This document shows positions 8,967-18,030 of a stretch of DNA of 64,000 nt, piece by piece (the first letter of the stretch is position 1; every line of letters starts with the position of its first letter). Location of the stretch: assembly GCF_000585495.1 (NCBI RefSeq), contig NZ_CP007264.1:1302001-1366000 (forward strand). Reading direction: 5' to 3'. This DNA is from Thermococcus nautili (GTDB lineage: Archaea > Methanobacteriota_B > Thermococci > Thermococcales > Thermococcaceae). The notes under the pieces are model-generated. The model was not told the origin of the DNA. It saw nothing but the letters and a program-made list of their open reading frames with translations, and searched no databases. The position numbers and the translations under genes are program-made.

Positions 8967-10196
8967 ATGAGCTGGAATGACAGAAATGTTCTAATTACCG
9001 GTGTTAGTGGATTCGTGGGCTCCTATTTGGCTAAATACCTGATTGACCAGGGAGCAAACGTTTATGGCTTAATTAGAAGAAGGGCCGACGGTAGGATACC
9101 AAAGAACCTCGTAGATAGGGGCATATACAATGAGGTAAAACTTATTGAGGCCGATTTGCTAGATTTAGCTGGTTTGGCCAACGCAATTGATGAAGCTCAA
9201 CCTGATGTTATTTTCCACCTCGCTGCGCAGTCCTTTGTTCCGAGGAGTTTCACCCATCCGTTGGAGACTTTCCAGATAAACACCCTTGGCACTGCTAATC
9301 TGCTTGAAGCAGTTAGGGTAAAGGATTACGACCCCACCATCGTCTTTGCAGGTTCCAGTGAGGAGTACGGTCTTGTAATCAGCTCGGAGGAACAGTACAA
9401 TAGGGTTAAAGCTAAGTATGGTCATGTATCCCCCGAGCCCGAGAGAATCCCTGAGGTTCCAATAAACGAGGGCAATCCACTAAGGCCAATGTCACCCTAT
9501 GCCGTCAGCAAGATTCACGGTGAATACATATTTAGAAACTACTATTACACCTACGGAATGAAGACCATCGTTTCAAGGGGATTCAACCATGAGGGGGCAG
9601 GAAGGGGAATAATGTTTGTTACCTCAGTAGTCACTAATCAGGTCATGAAGTACAAGTTTGGAGAGACGGATAAGATTCTCATTGGCAACGTCAATGCATT
9701 CAGGGACTGGAGCCATGTCATGGACATCGTCAGGGGTTACTGCCTGCTCGCGGAAAAGGGAAGACCTGGTGACGTCTACAACCAGGGTTCGATGCGGACC
9801 AACTCCGTCATGAGCTATATCCTCCTGAGCTTAGAACAGGCGGGTTGGAAGATTGAGAAAATCGAGACCATGAAGAATAACAAAGTCGTGGAGAATCCAA
9901 CTGAAATTGACGATTCCGAAATGTTTGGAGTTAAATTCGAGAAAACCAAACTGGACAGGATGATGCTGGAAAATGAGATAGAATTTACAATAGAGGATGA
10001 GGGTGTCTGGGTGCACACTGACAAGGGCAAGATACCGGTGGTCTTTGACCCCAACAGATTCAGACCATCTGAAGTTCCGATTCTAATGGCTGATACAAGG
10101 AAGATACAGAAACTTGGGTTCAAGGCCGAGCATAGATTAACGGACATAATTAGGGATCAGCTGAACTATTTCCTCAGGCCAGAGAACAGGGTATGA
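8967..10196 (+). CDS. GDP-mannose 4,6-dehydratase-like SDR enzyme
   Basis: Extended short-chain dehydrogenase that probably modifies a nucleotide-activated sugar for the surface glycan. TGVSGFVGSYL is the NAD(P)-binding motif, HLAAQSFVPRSF and AGSSEEYG match GDP-mannose dehydratases, and MSPYAVSKIHGE holds the Tyr-x3-Lys pair. NHEGAGRG and RDWSHVMDIVRGY, then FDPNRFRPSEVP near the C-terminus, are also of this family. 409 aa is longer than many family members. The exact substrate (GDP-mannose or another NDP-sugar) cannot be told from sequence. ATG 8967 follows AGAGGTGTTG. Confidence 0.8.
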   Translation: MSWNDRNVLITGVSGFVGSYLAKYLIDQGANVYGLIRRRADGRIPKNLVDRGIYNEVKLIEADLLDLAGLANAIDEAQPDVIFHLAAQSFVPRSFTHPLETFQINTLGTANLLEAVRVKDYDPTIVFAGSSEEYGLVISSEEQYNRVKAKYGHVSPEPERIPEVPINEGNPLRPMSPYAVSKIHGEYIFRNYYYTYGMKTIVSRGFNHEGAGRGIMFVTSVVTNQVMKYKFGETDKILIGNVNAFRDWSHVMDIVRGYCLLAEKGRPGDVYNQGSMRTNSVMSYILLSLEQAGWKIEKIETMKNNKVVENPTEIDDSEMFGVKFEKTKLDRMMLENEIEFTIEDEGVWVHTDKGKIPVVFDPNRFRPSEVPILMADTRKIQKLGFKAEHRLTDIIRDQLNYFLRPENRV

Positions 10197-10233
10197 ATCC
10201 TTTTCTGATTTTCCAATTTTCGGAGGAGTTGCA

Positions 10234-11478
10234 ATGTCTGCAGTTAGGACAATAACAAAGAATACGCTAGCGCTTATGGTTGCCTCTGTTGTTTCCAAAG
10301 GTCTTGCGTTCCTTACCTTAATTTTATTGGCAAGGTATTTGGGAAGCGAGAATTATGGGAAGTTGGCATTTGCAATGGCATTGACATCATTTTTTACAGT
10401 AATAGCGGATTTTGGCTTGAGTTCTTTGATAGTCAGAGAGGTTGCAAGGGGGAAGGAAAAAGCTGGGGTGTATCTGGGGACTTTCTCCATATTTAAAGTG
10501 TTCCTTGCTGTAGTAGTGTTCTTGGCTCTGGTTTTGATATCCCATTTTGGTGGTTATGACTACAGTACAAAAATTTTGATTCTTCTATTCGGGATTTACA
10601 CTATTTTGCTTTCGTATTCAACGTTCTTTATATCCTTCTTTAGAGCGTTTGAGAGGATGGAATATGAGGCATTGGTTAGAAGTATTGAGAAGGTGTTTCT
10701 TCTGGTATTGACTGCAATGTTTATTTACCTTAATAAAAAGCTCGTATATTTTGCGGTCCCATACTTGGCTTCAAGCTCTGTTGCTGTTCTCTTAGCTTTA
10801 TTTCTTGTTATACATAAGGTGGACAAGCCAAAGTTTTTATCTGACAAGGGGTTTTTAGTTGAAACACTGAAAGAATCTTTACCATTTGCCCTTACTTCAA
10901 TATTTGTTATTGTGTACTTCAAAACAGATACTGTTATGCTGTCTTTTATGATAGGGGATAGTGCAGTAGGAATTTACAATGCGGCACGTAATCTTATTGA
11001 GGGATTGATATTTTTGATACCGTACCCATTGTCAATGGCACTGTATCCGATAATGTCGAGGTATGCACTTAATTCCATAGAAGAGCTCAGAAAAGTCTAC
11101 ATTTATGGGTTTCTGGCATCTCTTCTTCTTGGTTTAGCTGGTGTGTTGTTTGTTTTGAGTTTTAGAGAGAAGATAATATTACTCATATATGGGAGCGAAT
11201 ATCTAGAAGCAACAAAAGTTTTAGCGGTTTTGGTCTGGACGTTCTTAGTTATTTGTGTGAGTACGATTTCCAGCACGTTGTTAAATGCTGTAAATAAGCA
11301 GAAGATAGTGACCATTGGGACAGCGATAGGGGCGTCTCTAAATGTTGTATTTAATTACCTTTTGATCCCCAAGTACAGCTATGTTGGGGCGGCTTATGCA
11401 ACATTAATAACGGAAGGTGTTGGATTTGGAATTTATTTGTACTATACTATGAGGTTCCTGAGATTAAGGACACCATAG
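10234..11478 (+). CDS. Oligosaccharide flippase, Wzx/MATE-like
   Basis: 414 aa with about 12-14 predicted membrane spans along the whole chain. The N-terminus (SAVRTITKNTLALMVASVV, then LLARYLGSENYGKLAFA) is typical of polysaccharide biosynthesis proteins that move lipid-linked glycans across the membrane. It would deliver the substrate of AglB. ATG 10234 has GGAGGAG upstream. The gene is AT-rich compared with the housekeeping genes. Its last 15 bp overlap, tail to tail, the end of the DUF2206 gene on the other strand. Confidence 0.88.
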   Translation: MSAVRTITKNTLALMVASVVSKGLAFLTLILLARYLGSENYGKLAFAMALTSFFTVIADFGLSSLIVREVARGKEKAGVYLGTFSIFKVFLAVVVFLALVLISHFGGYDYSTKILILLFGIYTILLSYSTFFISFFRAFERMEYEALVRSIEKVFLLVLTAMFIYLNKKLVYFAVPYLASSSVAVLLALFLVIHKVDKPKFLSDKGFLVETLKESLPFALTSIFVIVYFKTDTVMLSFMIGDSAVGIYNAARNLIEGLIFLIPYPLSMALYPIMSRYALNSIEELRKVYIYGFLASLLLGLAGVLFVLSFREKIILLIYGSEYLEATKVLAVLVWTFLVICVSTISSTLLNAVNKQKIVTIGTAIGASLNVVFNYLLIPKYSYVGAAYATLITEGVGFGIYLYYTMRFLRLRTP

Positions 11479-13746
11479 AATTTCACTTCCAGAGTTTGTG
11501 TATATTTTACTGTGGGAGATTATGGTTCGGGAATATGGAAACCTGTACGGATGAACTCCTTGTAATAACTGATCCCATGTCCATGCAGTCTTCAACTTTG
11601 TTACTGGGTATGAAAGGTAAAGATAAGATTCTTTAATTGTGGTTGATTCAGGGGATGCATGATAGATATAGATCTCTTCTTGTATAAACCCGCCATAAAC
11701 TGTAAATTCAGGATCACCTTCAACTACATCAACCCTATATATCTGAGATGGTAAATGGTACTTATATAACCACCGAGCACTAATAACATCTAACCTTTCT
11801 ACATACCCCATATAAAAGCTAGCAACTATCTGAGGATTATCACTCTTGTTAACCGAACTGTAGCTTAGAGAAATTGAATTGGGATGATCTTTTGTGATTT
11901 CATATATAAATCCACTACTGAACAACAATAATAGCACTATTCCGGCAATAGATGTTATTTTAACATAATTTATAACTTGTGAAGGCGTCTTTAACGCCGT
12001 TCTTGCTAGGTATAAAAGACCCAAAGAGTAAAAAACTCCAATAATGTAAGAAAACATATGGAACAATCTTCTCGGGTCTACAACAGCAAAGTATGGAACA
12101 ATTATTGTTGCCACTAACATTCCTATTGCATATATTGAAAAGCCTAAGTAAACATACCATTTGACTTTATTGTTTTCATTTTTTGTATGAATATGTTTAA
12201 TCTGATATAGGAAGCATCCTATAACCCCAATAGCAATTATAAACTGGATGTATAAATATAGAAATCTTGTTATTTCATGATATATATCTCCACTTTCTTT
12301 GCTTAAGATGTATGCACCTCTTGAGAATTCTAACACGAATAATTTTAACTGCACTATAACTTGAGCGATTGTATCTATCTGAATAATTAATGCCTTAAAC
12401 ACTAAGGAAGTTGCTACGCTTGAGTACCATGCAATGTGAACAATTATTCCAAACAAGATTATGAGAGCTAATTGTTTATTAATATACGTAGAAAATAATT
12501 TTCCATTAGCCTCTTTAGGAAATAATCTCAAAAATGCGCCTCCAAATGCAAGTCCCACCAAATATATAAAGGATGACGAGTAATGGGAGATAACCATGGA
12601 GAAAGTAAATATTAAGGATAAGAGTAATGTATATTTTTTGACACTAAAAAGCGATAGTAAAATCAGAACAAAAAATAACTCTGCAATCGATTGCTTAGAG
12701 ATTAGAGGAACTATTCTATAAAATGGCATGATTACACATACTAACAAAGCGGAGATTCCCGCTAGCTTATTTTCGTTCATGCCCCCAAATTTTTCTTGGT
12801 AATCTCTGTAAAAGGTCAAAAATACCTTGTATGTTGCGAGTACAGTAAAACTATAAAGGCCAGGCCCAATAATCTTGTAAATCTCATTTAAACCCAACTT
12901 CAGTATCAAAGAGTATATGGGCCATAATATGGCACAAACCAAGCTAGTATTATAGTAGGACAAGCTAAACATTGGAATATCACTTTTGTATAAGAACTCA
13001 TATGAAGGGTTCCAAATTCCGTTAATTATGGTGGTCTCAGAGACAATGTACTCCCCTATCGCATCTAGCGGAGGTATGTACTCAGTTATTAACGTTATGT
13101 GCCATATTAGAGCAATAGCTACAATCCAAATAGCGTAAGAATATAATTTTCCGGGAATTATATCAGCAAATCCAACTAACAAAACGACTAAAGCAATGAC
13201 AACAATCATAACCATTAATAAGATATTGTTAGCATAATAATTTACTAAATACGTCCCAAATATTGCCATAAATGGTATCAAGCTCAAGAACAAAAATTGT
13301 GAAGACAAAATATCCTTCAAATTAATAAAATCTGGATTGCAGTAGTCTCTATCTCTAAAATATGCCCAAATCGACAGTAGCAAGGTTGCTAGGGTGAACG
13401 TAACCACAATTGGAATTTCTGAGATAGGTTTATCTGTTATTCCAAGCATTGGATAAAACATATTCATTAGGAACCCAACAAACATATCAAAAAACAAGCT
13501 AAGCCCAACAGCATACATAAAACTCTCCTCGGATGTTAGTTTATGTATTTTAAGTATCCTAAGAAGTAAATATCCCGGAATAAATGTGATATACACAAAA
13601 CCTAGAATCTGTCTTAAAAATGGAATCTCAATACCAAGTTTGTTCATGCTAAATATTCCAAGATATGCTAACTGAATACTGAATATTACTATAAGAAAGC
13701 TTTTGATATCCCAATCGTTCATTTTAAGAGGACTTTTAATTTTCAT
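11464..13746 (-). CDS. Large DUF2206 membrane protein
   Basis: 760 aa, about 15 or more hydrophobic spans followed by a hydrophilic C-terminal domain of about 130 residues that contains YRVDVVEGDPEFTVYGG. Archaeal DUF2206 proteins lie in glycan loci and resemble membrane glycosyltransferases of the GT-C type or polymerases. A short acidic loop after the first spans and the soluble tail fit that idea, but no catalytic pair can be proven. It is strongly AT-rich. Start ATG 13746, 12 nt after the stop of the upstream glycosyltransferase, so the four minus-strand genes 16948 to 11464 form one operon. Confidence 0.75.
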   Translation of the reverse strand: MKIKSPLKMNDWDIKSFLIVIFSIQLAYLGIFSMNKLGIEIPFLRQILGFVYITFIPGYLLLRILKIHKLTSEESFMYAVGLSLFFDMFVGFLMNMFYPMLGITDKPISEIPIVVTFTLATLLLSIWAYFRDRDYCNPDFINLKDILSSQFLFLSLIPFMAIFGTYLVNYYANNILLMVMIVVIALVVLLVGFADIIPGKLYSYAIWIVAIALIWHITLITEYIPPLDAIGEYIVSETTIINGIWNPSYEFLYKSDIPMFSLSYYNTSLVCAILWPIYSLILKLGLNEIYKIIGPGLYSFTVLATYKVFLTFYRDYQEKFGGMNENKLAGISALLVCVIMPFYRIVPLISKQSIAELFFVLILLSLFSVKKYTLLLSLIFTFSMVISHYSSSFIYLVGLAFGGAFLRLFPKEANGKLFSTYINKQLALIILFGIIVHIAWYSSVATSLVFKALIIQIDTIAQVIVQLKLFVLEFSRGAYILSKESGDIYHEITRFLYLYIQFIIAIGVIGCFLYQIKHIHTKNENNKVKWYVYLGFSIYAIGMLVATIIVPYFAVVDPRRLFHMFSYIIGVFYSLGLLYLARTALKTPSQVINYVKITSIAGIVLLLLFSSGFIYEITKDHPNSISLSYSSVNKSDNPQIVASFYMGYVERLDVISARWLYKYHLPSQIYRVDVVEGDPEFTVYGGFIQEEIYIYHASPESTTIKESYLYLSYPVTKLKTAWTWDQLLQGVHPYRFPYSRTIISHSKIYTNSGSEILWCP

Positions 13747-13758
13747 ATCCCTACACCT

Positions 13759-14886
13759 TTATGTTCCATTATATACTTCTTCATATACTTTTAAGGTTTC
13801 TTCTGCTGTTTTTCTCCAGCTGAATAGCTTAGCTCTTCTTAAACCTTTTTTAGATAGTTCCTCTCTCAATCCCTTGTTAGTTAGAACTTCGTACATTGCT
13901 TTAGTCAGACCATTAACATCATAGGGATTGACCATTATTCCCGCATTACCAACGACCTCTGGCAGAGATGAAGTGTTTGATGTTATAACTGGCGTTCCAC
14001 AAGCCATGGCCTCCAGAGGGGGCAAGCCAAACCCTTCGTATAAAGATGGATAAACAAATAAATCTGCGGCATTATATAGCGATGGCAAGTCTTCTCTTGG
14101 AACATAACCAGTGAAAATAATATCTCTCTGTAGATTAAGCTTGCCAATAAGTTCAAAAATATCCTCGTATTTGTATCTCTTTACACCCGTTATTAATAGC
14201 TTATGTTCAAATTTTTTCTTTTTAAGTTTATAGTAGGCCTTAATGAGAGTTGAAACATTTTTGTTTGGTGCTAAACCCCCAACGTACAATATAAATGGAT
14301 AGTTTAGGTTGTATTTTTGTTTGATTTTTTCGACTTCATTTTCTGGTAATGGCTTGTAGTCTTCATCAACTCCCAAGTGAACAACTCTGATTTTTTCCTC
14401 TGGAATTTTGAAATATTTTATGATGTCTAACTTAGTATTATGTGAATCTGCAATAATTGCATCAGCAGTTTTGAGAGTTCTTGGAAGAAGAAACCTATAA
14501 GTATAACGAAGTGCTAAATGATAGAACTTCGGGAAAAGATATGGCATAACGTCGTGGATTGTAACTACCTTCTTATAGCTTTTTAGTTTTTGAATGATAG
14601 TTGGATTTTCTGGAATATGTATAATATCTAAATCTAACTTCTTTGTAATCAAATAATAGTTTAAATAAATATGCCAAAGATAATACGGGAGTTTTTTTGA
14701 AAATTTTTCAAATGGATTTTTTATAATTATCCTGTCTAATCCGAGAAATAAATTATTTTCCTCATAGTTTACTAAATAGAGAATATCTCTATTAATTTTT
14801 GAAATTTCGTTTATTAAGTTATAAACATAAGCACCAACTCCCATTGACGTTCTATTCAACCTATCTGCGATAATTCCAACCTTCAT
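13759..14886 (-). CDS. Glycosyltransferase, GT4 family
   Basis: 375 aa GT-B fold enzyme. The N-terminal half starts MKVGIIADRLNRTSMGVGAY and has HIPENPTI and VVTIHDVMPYLFP. The C-terminal donor-binding domain has YVGGLAPNKNVSTLI, FVYPSLYEGFGLPPLEAMACGTPVI (the E-x7-E signature), and TSNTSSLPEVVG. ATG 14886 follows AGGTGG with 5 nt spacing; a GTG at 14895 is further upstream. It probably adds one sugar to the lipid-linked glycan. Donor and linkage unknown. Confidence 0.88.
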   Translation of the reverse strand: MKVGIIADRLNRTSMGVGAYVYNLINEISKINRDILYLVNYEENNLFLGLDRIIIKNPFEKFSKKLPYYLWHIYLNYYLITKKLDLDIIHIPENPTIIQKLKSYKKVVTIHDVMPYLFPKFYHLALRYTYRFLLPRTLKTADAIIADSHNTKLDIIKYFKIPEEKIRVVHLGVDEDYKPLPENEVEKIKQKYNLNYPFILYVGGLAPNKNVSTLIKAYYKLKKKKFEHKLLITGVKRYKYEDIFELIGKLNLQRDIIFTGYVPREDLPSLYNAADLFVYPSLYEGFGLPPLEAMACGTPVITSNTSSLPEVVGNAGIMVNPYDVNGLTKAMYEVLTNKGLREELSKKGLRRAKLFSWRKTAEETLKVYEEVYNGT

Positions 14887-14895
14887 TTTATCCAC

Positions 14896-15963
14896 CTAAT
14901 TGAGCATCTTGTTGATTATATTCACGATCTCTTTCCCAATTCTCTCAGGAGTAGCTTTCTTTTTGTATACATCATATCCTCCATATGCAATTTTTTCTCT
15001 CAATTTTTCGTTATCTTTTAATTCTAAAATTTTATCGGCTAAATCATCGGAGTTTGCATGTTCCACAAATAATGCACTCTTTTTATCTTTAAGTAGCTCT
15101 CTATTTGCTGGATTGTCCCCGACTATTGTTGGTTTTCGCATTGCAATGAATTGGAATGTTTTTCCAGCTATGACCCGTTTAGCTTTATCTATATCCGAAA
15201 AATGTCCACCGAGACAGACATCAGCTTTTGCTATTTCCATCGGCAATTTCTCATATGGAATCCACTCTCTAAATGAGATGTTTTGTAAGTTTAATTTCTT
15301 GGCATATCTAATTATTCTCTCATATTCTACGCCTTTACCGATTATATTAAAATGAATGTCAGAATACTTCTCCAATTTCTTGGCGGCCTCGATGATATAT
15401 TTTACTCCATGAAGAGGAAGGTATGTAGAATAGTAAAATACTTCAAAAATCTCGTTGTCCTTTTCAATGTACCTCGGATAAAATACACTATTATCAGCGC
15501 CAACAAAGATACTCTTAAATTTGTCTCTTTCTATCCCAAAGGTGTTAACAAAATAATCTATATGAGCATTAGTATCTAACAAAACAATGTCGGCAAGTTC
15601 GCATGAAGATTTGTCCAACAGATAACTTGATTTCCCAAATAGGGAATTGGGCTTGATAATCTGCCTATCAAAGCATAAAGTGTCATATACTGAGATAAAT
15701 GCATCAAAAATTATTGGCTTTCCTGGTAACACTGACTTAACTATTGGAACTATAGGCTGGCCCAAAAAACCAACAAAAATGATGTCGACTTCTTTCTCTT
15801 TTTTTATAAGAACTTTCCTTAGAACCTCATAATATCGCTTAGAATAAGAATTTAGTTGGCTGGTGTACTCAACAACGTTAATTCCATTTTCCTTTAAACC
15901 CCTTAATATTAAGGAATTCCTCACATAACTTGGTTCTCTCCCTGAGATGAAGAGAACCTTCAT
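14896..15963 (-). CDS. Glycosyltransferase, GT4-like
   Basis: 355 aa, GT-B type. Recognisable parts are MKVLFISGREPSYVRN at the start, FNIIGKGVEYERI, ISFREWIPYEKLPMEIAKAD, and a donor region with GKTFQFIAMRKPTIVGDNPA in place of the standard E-x7-E segment, so the acceptor or donor may differ from the next gene. ATG 15963 is chosen because it follows the purine-rich GGTGGTAAGGGA; an ATG at 15993 would run into the upstream gene. AT-rich like its neighbours. Confidence 0.8.
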   Translation of the reverse strand: MKVLFISGREPSYVRNSLILRGLKENGINVVEYTSQLNSYSKRYYEVLRKVLIKKEKEVDIIFVGFLGQPIVPIVKSVLPGKPIIFDAFISVYDTLCFDRQIIKPNSLFGKSSYLLDKSSCELADIVLLDTNAHIDYFVNTFGIERDKFKSIFVGADNSVFYPRYIEKDNEIFEVFYYSTYLPLHGVKYIIEAAKKLEKYSDIHFNIIGKGVEYERIIRYAKKLNLQNISFREWIPYEKLPMEIAKADVCLGGHFSDIDKAKRVIAGKTFQFIAMRKPTIVGDNPANRELLKDKKSALFVEHANSDDLADKILELKDNEKLREKIAYGGYDVYKKKATPERIGKEIVNIINKMLN

Positions 15964-15976
15964 TCCCTTACCACCG

Positions 15977-16948
15977 TTACTCCTTTTTCTCATACTCCAA
16001 CTTCTTCAATCTGTAAAGTACATCATCCAATAGCATCCTCTGGGACTTAAGCATATCTGCCAACAATCCCAAAACTACCGTTTGAACCCCTATTATAAGC
16101 AACAAAGTTGCAAGTATCGCGGAAGGTAACCTGCTACCAACGCTTCCAGTGGTGTAGTAATATGAAAGGACCCTCCACCCAAAGTACAATCCGACGATTA
16201 TAAAAATGGCCCCTACAATTCCAAAAACCTTCAATGGATTGTAATCCCTGTATGACCTCAGTATTATCATACCTGCTCTTTTGGCATATCCAAAGATGTT
16301 TGAAATCAACCTGGATTTTCCGTCTCCCTGTCTCTTTCTAAACTGCACAGGTACTTCAACAATCTTTAATCCGTAGTGATTTGCCTGGATAATAGTCTCC
16401 TGGACATAAGTATAATCCGCCAAAACATGTAATCTCATCGCAGCATCCCTTGAAAAAGCTCTAAATCCAGTTTGCGCATCAGATGTCGGAAATCCTGAAG
16501 CAATCCTTGTTACCCACGTTGCTATTTTATTTCCAATGCGCTTCTGCATTGGCATGTACTCAATCCATCCTTTAAACCTTGAGCCTAAGACTATGTCGGC
16601 CTTGCCATCAAGTATTGGTTTCACTAATTTTGGAATCTCTTTGGCGTTGTACTGGCCATCGGCATCGATGTTAACAATTATATCCGCGCCGATTTCAAGG
16701 GCGGTTTCTATTCCCTGCCTGAATGCCCTCGCTAGCCCTCTGTTCCTCCTGAAGCTAACCACTATATCTGCTCCAGCTTCTTTGGCGACTCTTGCGGTGT
16801 TATCTTTGGAGCCATCATTAACAACGATTATTTTGATATCATCTATTTTCCCTTCAAAATCATCAGGCTTAAGCTCCCGTATTTCTCTGATGACATTGGG
16901 AATTGTTTTCTCTTCATTGTATGCGGGAATCGTGACTGCAAGCTTCAT
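15977..16948 (-). CDS. GT2 glycosyltransferase, dolichyl-phosphate sugar synthase-like
   Basis: 323 aa. The GT-A domain (residues 1-230) has IPAYNEEKTI, VVNDGSKDNTA, NIDADGQY (metal-binding DxD) and GSRFKG. Two membrane spans follow (about 238-260 and 278-305), then a basic coiled tail. This build is that of dolichyl-phosphate mannose/glucose synthases that charge a polyprenyl phosphate with one sugar. It is the first gene of the minus-strand glycan operon. GC content is nearer the genome average than that of the following genes. Confidence 0.88.
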   Translation of the reverse strand: MKLAVTIPAYNEEKTIPNVIREIRELKPDDFEGKIDDIKIIVVNDGSKDNTARVAKEAGADIVVSFRRNRGLARAFRQGIETALEIGADIIVNIDADGQYNAKEIPKLVKPILDGKADIVLGSRFKGWIEYMPMQKRIGNKIATWVTRIASGFPTSDAQTGFRAFSRDAAMRLHVLADYTYVQETIIQANHYGLKIVEVPVQFRKRQGDGKSRLISNIFGYAKRAGMIILRSYRDYNPLKVFGIVGAIFIIVGLYFGWRVLSYYYTTGSVGSRLPSAILATLLLIIGVQTVVLGLLADMLKSQRMLLDDVLYRLKKLEYEKKE

Positions 16949-17015
16949 GAGATTACACCTCTCTAACTTAAGATGTCACGATCTCATTATTACTAGCGCT
17001 ACGTTAATACAGTCT

Positions 17016-17030
17016 AATTTTTAAGGGTTT
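17016..17030 (-). promoter_or_regulatory. Promoter of the minus-strand glycosyltransferase operon
   Basis: Read on the minus strand, AACCCTTAAAAATTA gives BRE plus TATA. Transcription should start near 16995, about 45 nt before the GT2 start codon, leaving room for the AGAGAGGTGT ribosome site. Confidence 0.5.
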
Positions 17031-17090
17031 TCCTTAGTGTCTGGGTACATTTTTGAGAGTATGAATTGGGGCCCTGCTTATGTGCATAAC

Positions 17091-17105
17091 CGAAAACTTT
17101 TTAAA
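17091..17105 (+). promoter_or_regulatory. Promoter of tRNA-Glu and tRNA-Ile
   Basis: CGAAAACTTTTTAAA is a strong BRE/TATA pair, with the box about 30 nt before the tRNA-Glu 5' end. The tRNA-Ile gene begins 10 nt after tRNA-Glu with no promoter of its own, so both are probably made from this site. Confidence 0.65.
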
Positions 17106-17132
17106 CCCTCCCTCGCCCTTAATCTCGGACAC

Positions 17133-17210
17133 GCCCCGGTGGTGTAGCCCGGTCAATCATGCGGGACTCTCGATCCCGCGACCCGGGTTCAAATCCCGGC
17201 CGGGGCACCA
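17133..17210 (+). tRNA. tRNA-Glu (CTC)
   Basis: The 7-bp acceptor stem GCCCCGG pairs with CCGGGGC, followed by discriminator A and an encoded CCA. The anticodon stem CGGGA/TCCCG closes the loop CTCTCGA, with anticodon CTC (reads GAG). The T arm contains GGTTCAAAT. No intron. Confidence 0.95.
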
Positions 17211-17220
17211 GAATTCTTAT

Positions 17221-17298
17221 GGGCCCGTGGCTCAGCCTGGTCAGAGCGCCCGCCTGATAAGCGGGAGGTCCGGGGTTCGAAGCCCCGCGGGCCCACCA
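17221..17298 (+). tRNA. tRNA-Ile (GAT)
   Basis: Acceptor stem GGGCCCG pairs with CGGGCCC, then A and encoded CCA. The anticodon stem CCCGC/GCGGG closes the loop CTGATAA with anticodon GAT (reads ATC). T arm contains GGTTCGAAG. A repeat-rich non-coding region begins 2 nt after the CCA. Confidence 0.95.
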
Positions 17299-17300
17299 TT

Positions 17301-17880
17301 ACAGCCCTTTCTGACGAAAGCGCTGGCGGAAAGTTAAGTGCTTTTCTAAGGATTGGCAAGTTCTGAGATGGGTTCTACTCAACTTGCCCTTTGATTAGTG
17401 TTTCACTCTAGACTAAGAAGGCGTCCTTCGGACGCCGATGATAAGTTGAAACTATCTCAAGAGGGTTTTATTGTAGTGTTAACCCCTATTAACTTGCCTC
17501 TTTTGTTAGTGCACGACTGACTTTTTGCTCGTTAGTGATAAGGGCAATCCTTTGGTCAAGCTTTCCTAAAGCTTGCTCGCCTGCGCGAAGTTTGACCAGG
17601 GTTTGTGATTCTTCTCCAAAAATGCGATTTCTAAGAAGTTTGCACTCTTAAAAGACAGTGTTATCAGGAGAATTCTCTTCAAAGGGGCCATTTAGGAGGG
17701 GTTCCTCTAAGAAGCGCTCCTCCGGAGCGCGAGAAAAGGTAAACCCACGTGAGAAAGCTTCCAGAAGTGAGAATTCCAAAACATCTCCTAGATGTTGAAA
17801 GTGCAAACGCTCTTGAAGAAGCCCTTGTCAAATGAATCACAAACTTTGATGAAACTTTTGCTTGGCAAAAGTTTCTAGGG
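17301..17880 (+). repeat. Structured non-coding repeat region between tRNA genes
   Basis: No ORF of note lies in this 0.6 kb. It begins with a 32-bp block (ACAGCCCTT, then AAGCGCTGGCGGAAA) that recurs at 62284. It holds several perfect or near-perfect hairpins: GGCAAGTT/AACTTGCC (17355-17362 with 17381-17388), GGCGTCC-TTC-GGACGCC (17420-17436), GCGCTCC-TCC-GGAGCGC (17714-17730) and GAAACTTTTG/CAAAAGTTTC (17851-17860 with 17866-17875). AACTTGCC(C/T)..TTAGTG occurs twice as a direct repeat (from 17381 and from 17491). It looks like a nest of small non-autonomous elements beside a tRNA gene. Confidence 0.6.
17588..17857. mobile_element. Possible 270-bp MITE-like element with terminal inverted repeats
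   Basis: The left end AAGTTTGACCAGGGTTTGTGATTC (17588-17611) and the reverse complement of the right end (17834-17857) agree at the outer AAGTTT and the inner GTTTGTGATTC (11 bp identical) and differ mainly in the middle 7 bases. There is no coding potential inside and no transposase nearby. I infer a non-autonomous element or a fold-back RNA region; no target-site duplication was recognised. Confidence 0.4.
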
Positions 17881-17885
17881 AGTAA

Positions 17886-17896
17886 AATTTATAAAT
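17886..17896 (+). promoter_or_regulatory. Promoter of tRNA-Gln
   Basis: AATTTATAAAT lies 28 nt before the tRNA-Gln 5' end, the normal archaeal spacing. It sits directly after the repeat region, so tRNA-Gln is expressed independently of it. Confidence 0.65.
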
Positions 17897-17923
17897 CCTC
17901 CCCTTTAGCTATTCAACGGGCAC

Positions 17924-17999
17924 AGCCCCGTGGTGTAGCGGCCAAGCATGCGGGACTCTGGATCCCGCGACCGGGGTTCGAATCCCCGCGGGGCTACCA
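17924..17999 (+). tRNA. tRNA-Gln (CTG)
   Basis: Acceptor stem AGCCCCG pairs with CGGGGCT, then discriminator A and encoded CCA. The anticodon stem CGGGA/TCCCG closes CTCTGGA with anticodon CTG (reads CAG). T arm contains GGTTCGAAT. No intron. Confidence 0.95.
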
Positions 18000-18030
18000 T
18001 CGTCTAAGGGCTCCAGAACCCCGAACCCCC

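Noticed and set aside
8967-10196. The 50-residue segment before FDPNRFRPSEVP as an unusual insertion in the GMD-like enzyme
   Set aside because: Other GDP-mannose dehydratases have a comparable stretch there, so it is not clearly exceptional.
17080-17337. 85-aa open frame across two tRNA genes
   Set aside because: The DNA is explained by tRNA-Glu and tRNA-Ile.
17301-17880. CRISPR array or C/D-box RNA
   Set aside because: No regularly spaced identical repeats, and no convincing C/D box pairs; repeats are inverted and of several kinds.
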